Of a DNA stretch of 64,000 bases, positions 26,047 through 35,073 are shown piece by piece (the stretch's first letter is position 1; each line of letters begins with the position of its first letter). Below the pieces are notes generated by a model that had not been told where the DNA came from, ran no database searches, and was given only the letters and a program-made list of their open reading frames with translations. The stretch lies in NCBI RefSeq assembly GCF_011378905.1, contig NZ_WTPY01000023.1, forward strand, positions 1 through 64,000, in the 5' to 3' direction. The position numbers and the translations under genes are program-made. Source of the DNA: Paraglaciecola sp. 20A4 (GTDB lineage Bacteria > Pseudomonadota > Gammaproteobacteria > Enterobacterales > Alteromonadaceae).

Positions 26047-26060
26047 TGACGTTAACGTAA
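26047..26060. promoter_or_regulatory. palindrome upstream of the valine catabolic operon
   Basis: TGACGTTAACGTAA, containing the perfect palindrome ACGTTAACGT, about 85 bases before mmsA. Double-ACGT palindromes are predicted sites for the MerR-type regulator LiuR, which controls branched-chain amino acid degradation in related bacteria. The match is from memory of the general motif, so treat it as a candidate. Confidence 0.45.
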
Positions 26061-26144
26061 AGGTAAATTGTTTGATAATCTACTAACACTTCGTTAACAG
26101 TTTTGGTTTGCCGCTAAAATCAAAGCAATTTATTAGGGCTATTT

Positions 26145-27635
26145 ATGCAACACATTCCTTTACTTATAAACGGTGAGTTTATTTCATCTGAATCACGGCA
26201 GTTTATTGATGTCACCAACCCTGCAAACAACATTGTTATCGCCAAAGCACCCATTGCTAGCGATGCGGAAATTGATGCTGCAGTCGCTTGTGCAAAAGAA
26301 GCTTTTTTAACGTGGCGCGAAGTACCCGTGTCAGAACGAGCACGCGTGATGATGCGTTACCAACAACTTCTTAAAGAGCATCATGACGAGATAGCCACGA
26401 TACTTAGTAGTGAAACGGGCAAAACATTTGCTGATGCCAAAGGTGATGTTTGGCGTGGTATTGAAGTCGTCGAGCAGGCCATGAATGTGCCTTCAATGAT
26501 GATGGGCGAAACGTCTGAGAATGTTGCTCGTGGCATAGACACTTACAGCTATACCCAGCCTTTAGGTGTGTGCTTAGGCATTACACCCTTTAATTTTCCC
26601 GCAATGATCCCGTTGTGGATGTTTCCACTGGCAGTGGCTTGCGGCAATACGTTTATCCTTAAACCGTCAGAGCAAGACCCATTAACACCCACGCGCTTAG
26701 CTGAGCTATTTATTGAAGCGGGTGCGCCCAAAGGTGTGTTAAATGTGATCCATGGCGGCAAAGATCAGGTCAATAGATTACTTAATCACGACGACATAAG
26801 TGCCGTGTCATTTGTTGGCTCTGTACCTGTCGGACAACATGTTTATAAAACAGCCACCGATAATATGAAACGCGCCCAATGTTTTGCCGGAGCGAAAAAC
26901 CACTCTGTAATTATGCCAGATGCAAATAAACAACAAGTACTGAATAACCTCGTTGGCGCATCTGTCGGAGCTGCTGGTCAGCGCTGTATGGCGATATCGG
27001 TTGCGGTTTTTGTAGGGGATGCAGGTGAGTGGGTTGAAGAGCTGGCAAATATGATTGGTCAGGTAAAACCAGGATTATGGGACGACGAAGATGCCGCATA
27101 TGGGCCGTTGATTAGCCCGCAAGCTAAGGCGCGAGTGTTATCCCTTATTCAACAAGGTAAAGATGAAGGCGCTACATGTTTGATTGATGGTAGTGACTTT
27201 ACGTTAAAAGGTTATGAAGAGGGCAACTGGGTTGGGCCAACTGTGTTCAGCGATGTGACTGAGGCGATGCAAATTTATCAGCAAGAAATCTTTGGCCCTG
27301 TGCTGTGCTGCATGGTGGTAGATACATTAGAAGAAGCCATTGCACTGGTGAACCGTAATCCATTTGGTAATGGGACCTCCATTTTCACTGCAAGTGGCGC
27401 GGCGGCACGCAAGTATCAGCATGAAATAGAAGTAGGGCAGGTAGGTATTAATGTACCGATCCCTGTGCCATTGCCATTCTTTTCATTCACTGGCTGGAAA
27501 AACTCCTTCTACGGCGACATGCATGCTTATGGCAAACAAGCGGTACGCTTTTATTCTGAAACCAAAACCGTGACAGCTCGCTGGTTTGAAAACGATATCC
27601 CATCTGGTCCTAACATGACCATCAACTTAAAGTAA
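26145..27635 (+). CDS. mmsA: methylmalonate-semialdehyde dehydrogenase (CoA-acylating)
   Basis: 496 residues, aldehyde dehydrogenase superfamily. Visible are the NAD-binding [34 protein letters not shown] (~145-178), [13 protein letters not shown] (~225), [15 protein letters not shown], and the catalytic Cys in [11 protein letters not shown] (~284). The lack of the usual general-base Glu region, replaced by FAGAKNH, is characteristic of the CoA-acylating MmsA group. It turns methylmalonate semialdehyde into propionyl-CoA in valine breakdown. It is the first gene of a five-gene operon; the next gene starts 12 bases after its stop. Confidence 0.95.
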   Translation: MQHIPLLINGEFISSESRQFIDVTNPANNIVIAKAPIASDAEIDAAVACAKEAFLTWREVPVSERARVMMRYQQLLKEHHDEIATILSSETGKTFADAKGDVWRGIEVVEQAMNVPSMMMGETSENVARGIDTYSYTQPLGVCLGITPFNFPAMIPLWMFPLAVACGNTFILKPSEQDPLTPTRLAELFIEAGAPKGVLNVIHGGKDQVNRLLNHDDISAVSFVGSVPVGQHVYKTATDNMKRAQCFAGAKNHSVIMPDANKQQVLNNLVGASVGAAGQRCMAISVAVFVGDAGEWVEELANMIGQVKPGLWDDEDAAYGPLISPQAKARVLSLIQQGKDEGATCLIDGSDFTLKGYEEGNWVGPTVFSDVTEAMQIYQQEIFGPVLCCMVVDTLEEAIALVNRNPFGNGTSIFTASGAAARKYQHEIEVGQVGINVPIPVPLPFFSFTGWKNSFYGDMHAYGKQAVRFYSETKTVTARWFENDIPSGPNMTINLK

Positions 27636-27646
27636 GTGAGTTAACT

Positions 27647-28804
27647 ATGAACTTTGATTTGACCGAAGATCAGCAAGCCTTTGCTGATACAGCCCGCCAA
27701 TTTGCCCAGCAGGCTTTGGCGCCCAATGCTGCAAAGTGGGACAAAGAACATCACTTTCCCAAGGACGTGATTCAACAAGCTGGTGAACTGGGTTTCTGTG
27801 GCTTGTATACCAGTGAAGAGGATGGTGGTTTAGGGTTGAGCCGCTTGGATTCGTCGATTATTTTCGAACAGTTATCTATGGGCTGTACAGCTACTACGGC
27901 CATGATGACGATCCACAATATGGCGACTTGGATGATTGCCAAATGGGGTAAACCAGCGCTAAAAGACAAGTGGTGCCCAGATTTGGTCACAGGCAAGTTG
28001 CTAGCATCTTACTGTTTGACGGAACCCGGTTCAGGCTCTGACGCTGCCGCCTTACGTACAAGTGCAAAAGTGGACGGTGATGAGTATGTACTCAATGGCT
28101 CGAAAATGTTTATTTCGGGTGCGGGAGAAACCGAAGTGCTGGTGGTTATGGCACGCACTGGCGGTGAAGGCCCTAAAGGGATTTCAGCGTTTTTGGTGCC
28201 GGCTGACGCACAAGGTATTATTTACGGCAAAGCCGAGGATAAAATGGGTTGGAATGCTCAGCCCACTCGCTTAATTACATTCGACAATGTGCGTATTGCG
28301 AAAATTAATTTACTGGGTGAAGAAGGCCAAGGTTTTAGTTTCGCGATGCAGGGCTTGGACGGTGGGCGCGTCAATATCGCCACTTGCTCAATCGGCACCG
28401 CCCAGCAAGCATTAAACACCGCAACCGCTTATATGAAAGAACGCACCCAATTCGGTAAACCGTTAGCTGCGTTTCAGGCATTACAGTTCAAATTAGCTGA
28501 CATGGCTACAGAGCTTGTGGCCGCCAGACAAATGGTGCGCCTAGCTGCCTTTAAACTCGATAATCAAGATCCTGAGCGCAGCGCTTATTGCGCTATGGCG
28601 AAGCGTTTCGCGACGGATATTGGATTTGAAGTGTGTAATCAAGCGCTACAAATTCACGGTGGTTACGGTTACATTCAAGAATACCCGTTAGAGCGTCATG
28701 TTCGAGATGTGCGTGTTCATCAAATACTCGAAGGTACCAATGAAATTATGCGCATGATAGTCGGACGACGTTTACTGGCTGACGATGCGGGTAAAATTTT
28801 ATAA
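27647..28804 (+). CDS. acyl-CoA dehydrogenase, probably isobutyryl-CoA dehydrogenase
   Basis: 385 residues with full acyl-CoA dehydrogenase layout: N-terminal helical domain, FAD/substrate motif CLTEPGSGSDAAALRTSA (~123-140), FISGAGE, and C-terminal QIHGGYGYIQEYPLERHVRDVRVHQILEGTNEIMR (~337-370), which carries the catalytic Glu. It oxidises a short-chain acyl-CoA and passes electrons to ETF. Position between mmsA and 3-hydroxyisobutyryl-CoA hydrolase indicates isobutyryl-CoA (valine pathway) as the substrate. Confidence 0.93.
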   Translation: MNFDLTEDQQAFADTARQFAQQALAPNAAKWDKEHHFPKDVIQQAGELGFCGLYTSEEDGGLGLSRLDSSIIFEQLSMGCTATTAMMTIHNMATWMIAKWGKPALKDKWCPDLVTGKLLASYCLTEPGSGSDAAALRTSAKVDGDEYVLNGSKMFISGAGETEVLVVMARTGGEGPKGISAFLVPADAQGIIYGKAEDKMGWNAQPTRLITFDNVRIAKINLLGEEGQGFSFAMQGLDGGRVNIATCSIGTAQQALNTATAYMKERTQFGKPLAAFQALQFKLADMATELVAARQMVRLAAFKLDNQDPERSAYCAMAKRFATDIGFEVCNQALQIHGGYGYIQEYPLERHVRDVRVHQILEGTNEIMRMIVGRRLLADDAGKIL

Positions 28805-28836
28805 GGTGTTTAGTCACCAAACGAGAGGAGAAAATT

Positions 28837-29967
28837 GTGTCTGATTGCGTTATTTTTCAAGAACGGACCACTAAAAATGGCATGAAGATAGGCCATGCCA
28901 CCCTTAATCGACCGAGTGCCCTTAATGCACTGAATATGGACATGATACAAGCCTTGATGCCACAGCTTTTAGCGTGGCAGCAAAATGCAGATATTTGTAT
29001 GGTGATCCTTGATGGTGCTGGCGAAAAAGGATTATGCGCCGGAGGAGACGTTGTCGCAATGCATAACGCCATGGCGAGTAATCCTAAGGCCATGCCCAAC
29101 TCACTGCAGTGTTTTTTCACTGAAGAGTATAAGCTTGATTACCTTATTCACACCTATGCTAAACCGTTTGTGGTGTGGGGAGGTGGAATTGTAATGGGCG
29201 GCGGTATGGGGTTGATGAATGGAGCGAGCCATCGAATTGTCACTGATACGTCACGTATGGCCATGCCAGAAATCAATATTGGTTTGTACCCTGATGTAGG
29301 CGGAAGTTGGTTTCTAAACAACATGCCCCCCGGCTGTGGACTGTTTTTAGGAATGACAGGCGCGAGTATGAATGCCGCGGATGCGCTATACGTTAATATG
29401 GCTGATTATTTTATCCCCAATGATTTGAAAAATCAGTGGTTAGCCAACCTAGATGACTTGCCTTGGAGTCAAAATAGCGCTGCTAATAAAGACCAGTTGA
29501 GTGTTTTTTGTGCGGATTTACATCAACAGCATCAAGCGTTACTGCCCCAAGGTAAGGTAGAAGCACTACAAGATGAACTCAGTGCGCTTGCGCTTGAAAC
29601 GACAGCTGCTGGCGTTGCAAAGCGAATACTCTCCTTAAAAGCCAGCGACGATAAATGGCTTGATAAAGCGCAAAGGACCTTACAAACGGGTTCACCTATT
29701 AGCGCAAATTTGGTCTTCAAACAATTGCACAATGGCCAAAGTATGACCTTGGCGCAATGCTTTAACATGGAATTGGTGATGTCATGTCGCTGCGGAGAAT
29801 TCGGTGAATTTCAAGAAGGTGTGCGGGCATTATTGGTTGATAAAGATCATCAACCAAACTGGCGTTACCCCACGATTGAAAGCGTACCAAATGAAATCAT
29901 GGTTTGGTTTTTTGATAGTCCATGGCAAGCAAATGAGCATCCTCTTAGTACCCTAGGTAAGGAGTAG
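28837..29967 (+). CDS. 3-hydroxyisobutyryl-CoA hydrolase (enoyl-CoA hydratase family)
   Basis: 376 residues from a GTG start preceded by GAGAGGAG. The crotonase fold is visible: LNRPSALNALNMDMI (~24), GAGEKGLCAGGDVVAMH (~60), GGIVMGGGMGLMNGASHRIVTD (~115) and the HIBYL-CoA hydrolase hallmark MPEINIGLYPDVGGSWFLNNMP (~145) with a long C-terminal extension. It releases 3-hydroxyisobutyrate, the substrate of MmsB encoded next (3-base gap). An enoyl-CoA hydratase for the preceding step is not in this operon; a general hydratase elsewhere probably serves. Confidence 0.9.
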   Translation: MSDCVIFQERTTKNGMKIGHATLNRPSALNALNMDMIQALMPQLLAWQQNADICMVILDGAGEKGLCAGGDVVAMHNAMASNPKAMPNSLQCFFTEEYKLDYLIHTYAKPFVVWGGGIVMGGGMGLMNGASHRIVTDTSRMAMPEINIGLYPDVGGSWFLNNMPPGCGLFLGMTGASMNAADALYVNMADYFIPNDLKNQWLANLDDLPWSQNSAANKDQLSVFCADLHQQHQALLPQGKVEALQDELSALALETTAAGVAKRILSLKASDDKWLDKAQRTLQTGSPISANLVFKQLHNGQSMTLAQCFNMELVMSCRCGEFGEFQEGVRALLVDKDHQPNWRYPTIESVPNEIMVWFFDSPWQANEHPLSTLGKE

Positions 29968-29970
29968 GTT

Positions 29971-30897
29971 ATGTCATTATCACATTATACGATCGCCTTT
30001 ATCGGTTTAGGCAATATGGGTGGGCCGATGGCGGCCAATCTGCTTAAAGCTCAAGCGAAGGTTAAGGTTTTTGACCTAGTCCCCTCAGCTGTTTCTGAGC
30101 TAAAAAGTAAGGGAGCTTCAGCAGCAAATAGTGCAGTAGATGCCGTGGATGGCGCGGATATTGTGATATCTATGCTGCCAGCTGGCAAACATGTACAGAG
30201 CTTATACTTAGGAGATAGTGAGCGTGGGACTGCCGGGCTAATCGATGTACTAACGGAAAATACCTTGGTTATCGATTCGAGCACTATTGATGCAGCCACG
30301 TCAATTTTAGTGGCTGATGCATTGCGCGAAAAAGGCATGCGCTTTCTCGACGCGCCCGTTTCGGGTGGCACAGCGGGCGCTGCTGCGGGAACGTTAACCT
30401 TTATCGTGGGCGGCGAAGAGACAGCCTATCAAAGTGCTTTACCTGTGTTGCAAGCCATGGGCAAAAATATTTTTCATGCCGGTCAAAATGGCGCGGGTCA
30501 AATCGCTAAAATTTGCAACAACATGCTGTTATCGGTGTTAATGCTCGGTACATCAGAAGCTTTGCAAATGGCGATTGATAATGGACTGGATCCCAAGGTG
30601 ATGTCAGACATTATGCTGCAAAGTTCAGGACGAAACTGGACACTGGAGCTATACAACCCATGTCCAGATGTGATGCCAAATGTGCCTTCATCGAATAATT
30701 ATAAAGGCGGTTTTATGGTGGATTTAATGCGCAAAGACTTGGGCTTAGCGCTAGACACTGCATTGAAAAGTCATTCGAGCACGCCGATGGGAGCAATAGC
30801 ACAAAATTTGTACAATATGCATAGTATGCAAGGTAATGGTCAGCGAGACTTTTCAAGTATATTTGAGCTATTTTCTGCACAAAAGTCTAAAGCGTAG
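29971..30897 (+). CDS. mmsB: 3-hydroxyisobutyrate dehydrogenase
   Basis: 308 residues. NAD-binding start IAFIGLGNMGGPMAANLLKA (~8), the family signature APVSGGTAGAAAGTLTFIVGG (~128) and the catalytic Lys motif GAGQIAKICNNMLL (~174) are all present. It oxidises 3-hydroxyisobutyrate to methylmalonate semialdehyde, the substrate of MmsA at the head of the operon. The stop codon TAG lies inside the first unit of an 8-base tandem repeat. Confidence 0.95.
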   Translation: MSLSHYTIAFIGLGNMGGPMAANLLKAQAKVKVFDLVPSAVSELKSKGASAANSAVDAVDGADIVISMLPAGKHVQSLYLGDSERGTAGLIDVLTENTLVIDSSTIDAATSILVADALREKGMRFLDAPVSGGTAGAAAGTLTFIVGGEETAYQSALPVLQAMGKNIFHAGQNGAGQIAKICNNMLLSVLMLGTSEALQMAIDNGLDPKVMSDIMLQSSGRNWTLELYNPCPDVMPNVPSSNNYKGGFMVDLMRKDLGLALDTALKSHSSTPMGAIAQNLYNMHSMQGNGQRDFSSIFELFSAQKSKA

Positions 30898-30918
30898 CGA
30901 AGTAGCGAAGTAGCGAAG
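30895..30918. repeat. 8-base tandem repeat, three copies, at the mmsB stop
   Basis: TAGCGAAG occurs three times in a row; the first TAG is the mmsB stop codon. This is probably a replication-slippage expansion in the short gap before the SDR gene. Confidence 0.85.
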
Positions 30919-31012
30919 TATCGTGGTTGAATGGGCAAAGACTGATTCGCATCAAATTGACCACTGGCAAGACCCATACATTTAATTTAATCAATATTAG
31001 GGAAGCAGAATT

Positions 31013-31774
31013 ATGCAGTTAGAAGGTAGCGTTATTGCAATCACTGGCGCAGCGCAAGGTTTAGGTCGTGCGATGGCGCAGGAATTTGCTAAGCAAGGAG
31101 CAAGCATTGCACTTATCGATATGCAAAAAGAACCGTTAGAACAAGCAGCCAAAGAACTACGTAGTCTAGGGGTGAAAGCCGAGTATTACGTGGTAAATGT
31201 TACTAACGAAGCAGAAGTAGAAGTTGCATTTGCCGATATTGGGATGGATTTTGGCCAGTTAAATGGTTTGATTAATAGTGCAGGTATTATGCGCGATGGC
31301 ATGTTGCTCAAAGTAAAAGATGGCAAAGTAGTCAGTAAGATGTCCAAAGAGCAATTCCAATCAGTATTAGATGTGAACGTCACGGGCACGTTCTTATGTG
31401 GTCGAGAAGCTGCCAAACAAATTATCGAAAGCAAAAGCGACGGCGTGATTATCAATATCTCGTCAGTATCCCGTGCTGGTAATATTGGACAAACCAATTA
31501 CTCTGCATCTAAGGCCGCTGTCGCTACAATGACAGTGTCGTGGGGTAAAGAGTTAGCACGTTTTGGTATTCGCACCGGTTGCATTGCCCCAGGTTTAGTC
31601 GAAACCGCTATGGCAGCACAAATGCGCCCGGAAATGCGAGAAGCCTTTTTGAATACTGTGCCGATGCGCCGCTTAGCTGAGGTAGAAGAACTGGCCCACA
31701 CGGCTAGGTACATTTTCGAAAACGATTATTTCACCGGACGCACCATAGAGCTTGATGGCGGCACGCGGGTCTAA
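31013..31774 (+). CDS. SDR-family dehydrogenase (3-hydroxyacyl-CoA dehydrogenase-like)
   Basis: 253 residues. Classical short-chain dehydrogenase features: ITGAAQGLGRAMA cofactor motif (~10), NSAGIM (~88), catalytic Ser in ISSVSRAG (~147), YSASK (Tyr and Lys, ~163-167) and IAPGLVETAM. It has the ribosome site AGGGA. It follows mmsB by 115 bases on the same strand, so it is probably part of the same operon; related enzymes act on 3-hydroxyacyl-CoA or 2-methyl-3-hydroxybutyryl-CoA (isoleucine pathway). The exact substrate is not readable. Confidence 0.85.
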   Translation: MQLEGSVIAITGAAQGLGRAMAQEFAKQGASIALIDMQKEPLEQAAKELRSLGVKAEYYVVNVTNEAEVEVAFADIGMDFGQLNGLINSAGIMRDGMLLKVKDGKVVSKMSKEQFQSVLDVNVTGTFLCGREAAKQIIESKSDGVIINISSVSRAGNIGQTNYSASKAAVATMTVSWGKELARFGIRTGCIAPGLVETAMAAQMRPEMREAFLNTVPMRRLAEVEELAHTARYIFENDYFTGRTIELDGGTRV

Positions 31775-31839
31775 GGTTTTCGACTGATTAAAATGGCTCA
31801 ATAAGTATCGAGCCTATGTGGATATCCTATAGCGAATAC

Positions 31840-31856
31840 GGGGGCTCATTGCCCCC
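31840..31856 (+). terminator. GC-rich stem-loop after the SDR gene
   Basis: 6-bp stem GGGGGC / GCCCCC with a 5-base loop, 66 bases after the SDR stop, followed by TATATATATTA. It lies between convergent genes and could serve both. Confidence 0.6.
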
Positions 31857-31864
31857 TATATATA

Positions 31865-33262
31865 TTAATAATTAAAATAGGTTTGCAATTGATAAGGGGA
31901 GCCGCCATAAGCATAGTCGGTGGCAATAAGGTCAATGACATCGCCTTCATCAACACCCCGCAAAGACGTTTCAATAATCAATTCGCCACTTGATGCGTTA
32001 TATATATAAATATCGTAATCGCCGCTTTCCAACTCATATTGCTCATTACTCATATAACTTAGTTCCACCTGAGGAGTATATGAATCTGGGTTACCGCCAT
32101 CACTAACAATGACCACCTCAATTGCGTTACTTTTTATATCGTCAATACTATGATTTATAAGTAATTTGGCGTGAGTGCTAATGACTCGTAAGTCTTCTTC
32201 ATTGTCATTTACTGTGATACTGGAAGCGCTATCACCCGCGGTGAGAACTAATAACCTGCTACTGGGCTGAAGATTTAAGGTGAAAGTATCAATTTTTTCA
32301 CTTGTATCGTTATCGACTAAATAAAAATATCGTGTGTCGCCTTCATCTACATCATCAATATCGATATTAAACGTATCAGAAATAGTGTCGAATTCTAATG
32401 TGCTGGCCAATAATGTAGCATCGCCATCTGTCCCAGTTAAGTACACATCTAGATAATTAGAATTGGATATGCCGTGAGTAAAACGTACATTTGCAGACTG
32501 TGCTTCATTGGTAAGTAATCGAGCGCCATCTGTTTCAATTTCGACTATCGCGTTAATTAACTCATCTGAACCAGCAACAAGGTAACCCGTAAATGCAAAG
32601 ATTATGGCGTCTCCTGTTGAAATGGTAATACTATCCGATGAAGCGAGTATTGTATCTGTACCAGACTCCGTTACGATGATCTTGTATACCCCTTTTTCGA
32701 CTTCGACTTCGTCGCTGTCATCACTGTATGGCAAAGTAAAATCCGCAACTTTATTTAGCAGATCTTCTCCCTCAGCTAACAAGTACACATCAATATCTGT
32801 GTTTAGGTCTGCTAAATTGGCAAACTGAATGATTGCATCATAGTCGTCATCAAAATCGTCATCGAATAAATCAGAAATATCGGTTTGAAATGTGATGGAT
32901 GAGGGGGCGTCAGAGTCGCCATACATAACATATGTACTGATTTTGTTCTTTGATACGTTAACGCTGTCACTACTGGTGAATTCATCATTTTGTGAATTAG
33001 GCAATATTTGATTGAACGCTAAGTCGTAACTTCCTTTACTGACATAATCAATCGCGCTGGCATCACCGTAAGCTAATTCGTCTAAAGATTCGTCTTCTAG
33101 TACGACTTCAATAGCGGGGGATTGTGGAACGAGATTAACGAACTGATAGTATCCTTTTGCATCAGTGTCACTGCTGCTACTTAGATCACATGCGCATAAA
33201 TTTAATGCTAAGGCAGTAATAATGGTATTAAAAAATACAGTTTTAAATTTTTTCTTAAACAT
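31865..33262 (-). CDS. DUF4397-like lipoprotein
   Basis: 465 residues with a lipoprotein signal peptide; the lipobox is LCAC (~22-25), giving a lipidated Cys followed by DLSSSSDTD. The mature part is very acidic (for example LFDDDFDDDYDAI ~132) and has four similar all-beta segments starting FVNLVPQSPAIEVVLED, FANLADLNTDIDVYLLAEGE, FTHGISNSNYLDVYLTGTD and NHSIDDIKSNAIEVVIVSD. This is the repeated (V/N)(L)xPxxxxLDVYL pattern of DUF4397 domains. Function is unknown; a surface or periplasmic binding role is plausible. Confidence 0.75.
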   Translation of the reverse strand: MFKKKFKTVFFNTIITALALNLCACDLSSSSDTDAKGYYQFVNLVPQSPAIEVVLEDESLDELAYGDASAIDYVSKGSYDLAFNQILPNSQNDEFTSSDSVNVSKNKISTYVMYGDSDAPSSITFQTDISDLFDDDFDDDYDAIIQFANLADLNTDIDVYLLAEGEDLLNKVADFTLPYSDDSDEVEVEKGVYKIIVTESGTDTILASSDSITISTGDAIIFAFTGYLVAGSDELINAIVEIETDGARLLTNEAQSANVRFTHGISNSNYLDVYLTGTDGDATLLASTLEFDTISDTFNIDIDDVDEGDTRYFYLVDNDTSEKIDTFTLNLQPSSRLLVLTAGDSASSITVNDNEEDLRVISTHAKLLINHSIDDIKSNAIEVVIVSDGGNPDSYTPQVELSYMSNEQYELESGDYDIYIYNASSGELIIETSLRGVDEGDVIDLIATDYAYGGSPYQLQTYFNY

Positions 33263-33375
33263 ATCAAGAGAGACTAAAATAGAATGAAAGTAGGATTATT
33301 TTGACTGAAACTTGCTGAGAATGTTTGCTGCTTAAGGTAAACGTTGTGTAAAAAACCACAGTAGAAATATCGCAG

Positions 33376-33400
33376 AAAAGAGCACGTTGTATGCTCTTTT
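33376..33400 (-). terminator. intrinsic terminator after the amidotransferase gene
   Basis: 9-bp perfect stem AAAAGAGCA / TGCTCTTTT with a 7-base loop, 26 bases past the stop of the minus-strand gene at 33427. Confidence 0.75.
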
Positions 33401-33426
33401 GTTTTTACTACCTTGCTTCAAATGCG

Positions 33427-34191
33427 CTATAAAGGCTCTCCAAAGCGAAATACTTGGCCTTCGCCGGGTAGCATCTTCTGCCAATTCTCATTGCCGGTAA
33501 GAGGTTCGGTCGCGATGACAGTGACGATGTCGTTAGGCGTTGTCTCTTTAGCAAAGTCGATATCCACATCAATATCAGACAGTTGCGCCTTACCAAACGG
33601 TGCTCTTCGGGTAATCCATTGCAATTTAGTAGAGCAAAATGCAAGTAAGTACTCACCGTCGGTGATAAGCATATTAAATACACCTAACTTATTAAGTTTT
33701 TTAGCTTCTCTTTGCAAAAAATTAAAGGCCGATATGCGTTTGCTAGGGCGTTGCGGAAATCGATTATCTAACGCGCTCATTAAATAGCAAAAGGCTCGTT
33801 CGCTGTCAGTGGTTCCAACTGGGGTGAATCGGTCTATGGGTAAATCAGCATAGCCACTTAATTGGCCATTATGGGCGTACGTCCAGTTGCGGCCCCATAA
33901 CTCACGACTGAAAGGATGGGTGTTTTCCATACCAATACGCCCGCGATTTGCTTGGCGAACATGTGCGATAACGGCCTTACTTTTTATTGGATAATCTGAA
34001 ACTAAGCGGGCAATCTCAGATTCATAACTAGGCTGTGGATCCTTGAATATACACACACCTTTTTGTTCATAAAATGCTACGCCCCAACCATCTTTATGGG
34101 GACCGACGCGACCACCACGTTCACGCAGTCCCTTAAAACTAAAGCAAATATCGGTTGGTACATTGGCCGACATTCCCAATAACTCACACAT
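33427..34191 (-). CDS. class II glutamine amidotransferase (YafJ-like)
   Basis: 254 residues beginning Met-Cys-Glu-Leu-Leu-Gly-Met; Cys2 is the Ntn-type nucleophile after Met removal. Further family motifs are GPHKDGWGVAFYE (~31), AVIAHVRQANRG (~73), NTHPFSRELWGRNWTYAHNGQL (~89) and the TDSERAFCYLM segment (~128). It resembles the DUF3412-unrelated YafJ/EgtC group of stand-alone amidotransferase-like proteins. The acceptor reaction is not known. A single-gene unit with its own terminator. Confidence 0.88.
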   Translation of the reverse strand: MCELLGMSANVPTDICFSFKGLRERGGRVGPHKDGWGVAFYEQKGVCIFKDPQPSYESEIARLVSDYPIKSKAVIAHVRQANRGRIGMENTHPFSRELWGRNWTYAHNGQLSGYADLPIDRFTPVGTTDSERAFCYLMSALDNRFPQRPSKRISAFNFLQREAKKLNKLGVFNMLITDGEYLLAFCSTKLQWITRRAPFGKAQLSDIDVDIDFAKETTPNDIVTVIATEPLTGNENWQKMLPGEGQVFRFGEPL

Positions 34192-34342
34192 ATTTTACCC
34201 CATATATTATTGATTTTGCGATTATACCTTGAATGGTGCAGACAGATCTCTTGGATCATATGGTTTGCAATAAAAAGATGCCGCGAGGGGGGCGTTGATA
34301 AGCGTACTTTAGTCTAGGCGGCTAATACTATGTATTAGGCAC

Positions 34343-34363
34343 AAAAAATCCGCTCTAGGCGGA
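34343..34363 (-). terminator. intrinsic terminator after the DUF3718 gene
   Basis: 5-bp stem TCCGC / GCGGA with a 5-base loop followed on the minus strand by six Ts, 45 bases past the gene's stop. Confidence 0.75.
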
Positions 34364-34407
34364 CTCTTTGCTCTGGTTGTACCAAGTTTTTACGTGCAGC
34401 GTGCTTA

Positions 34408-34743
34408 TTAATGTGTATTGACACTGGCGATGACGCTTGGCATTTCGCTGTACTTTCCATTCGTAAGATAGTTATTCATCTTTGTTGATTTATCACCATA
34501 TTGCTCAATAAAAGCCACAATATTCTGGCCATTACAGGTCATTTTTTCTGTCACATAACGCTTGGTTAATTTGTTTGCTTTCATCGCTTTATGCATTTTA
34601 AAAATATTACCTGTTGTGGCGGTAACACATAATTTAGTCCCAGCTTGGTCATCTGTGGGTACGAATTCAGGGCTTGCATGTGCAGCACCAAGAACAGCAA
34701 AAGTGAGAGTAGCAGCGGCGATAATTTTAGTCAGTTTTTTCAT
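34408..34743 (-). CDS. small secreted DUF3718-like protein
   Basis: 111 residues with a signal peptide (MKKLTKIIAAATLTFAVLGAAHA). The mature part has two Cys (in TKLCVTATTG and EKMTCNGQN) that may form a disulfide. The pattern FVPTDDQAGTKLCVTATTGNIFKMHKAMK looks like the DUF3718 family found in Alteromonadales and Shewanella. No known function. Confidence 0.72.
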   Translation of the reverse strand: MKKLTKIIAAATLTFAVLGAAHASPEFVPTDDQAGTKLCVTATTGNIFKMHKAMKANKLTKRYVTEKMTCNGQNIVAFIEQYGDKSTKMNNYLTNGKYSEMPSVIASVNTH

Positions 34744-35073
34744 GAGTGTTTCCTTTAGATAATCAATTTAACAGTGTGTTGTGTTGTTAATTATGTGATT
34801 GCAACTCAGATGCCATTTTTATTATCCATATAAATCAATAGGTTAATTTTTAATGGTTAATTTCAATTGTGAAAAAAAATATATGTAATGTTAATTGACC
34901 AAATTTTGGTTTTTTTAACCAGTAGGCTTTGCAAACAGTATTACTATGAATATTTATGTGCAAAGCGAAACCTTAGACTTTAAAAAAGCCCCTTAATTTG
35001 CTATATTTCCGGCGCTTTTTACGCATCCCATTAACTGCTCTGGACTTACGATCCAAATCGCAAGGAAAACTTA
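34744..35073. other. divergent intergenic region before trhO
   Basis: 330 bases, AT-rich, holding promoters for the DUF3718 gene and trhO. No operator or RNA structure stood out. Confidence 0.4.

Noticed and set aside
30895..30918. Attachment site or integration scar
   Set aside because: Only a short tandem repeat, with no integrase or second copy in the window.
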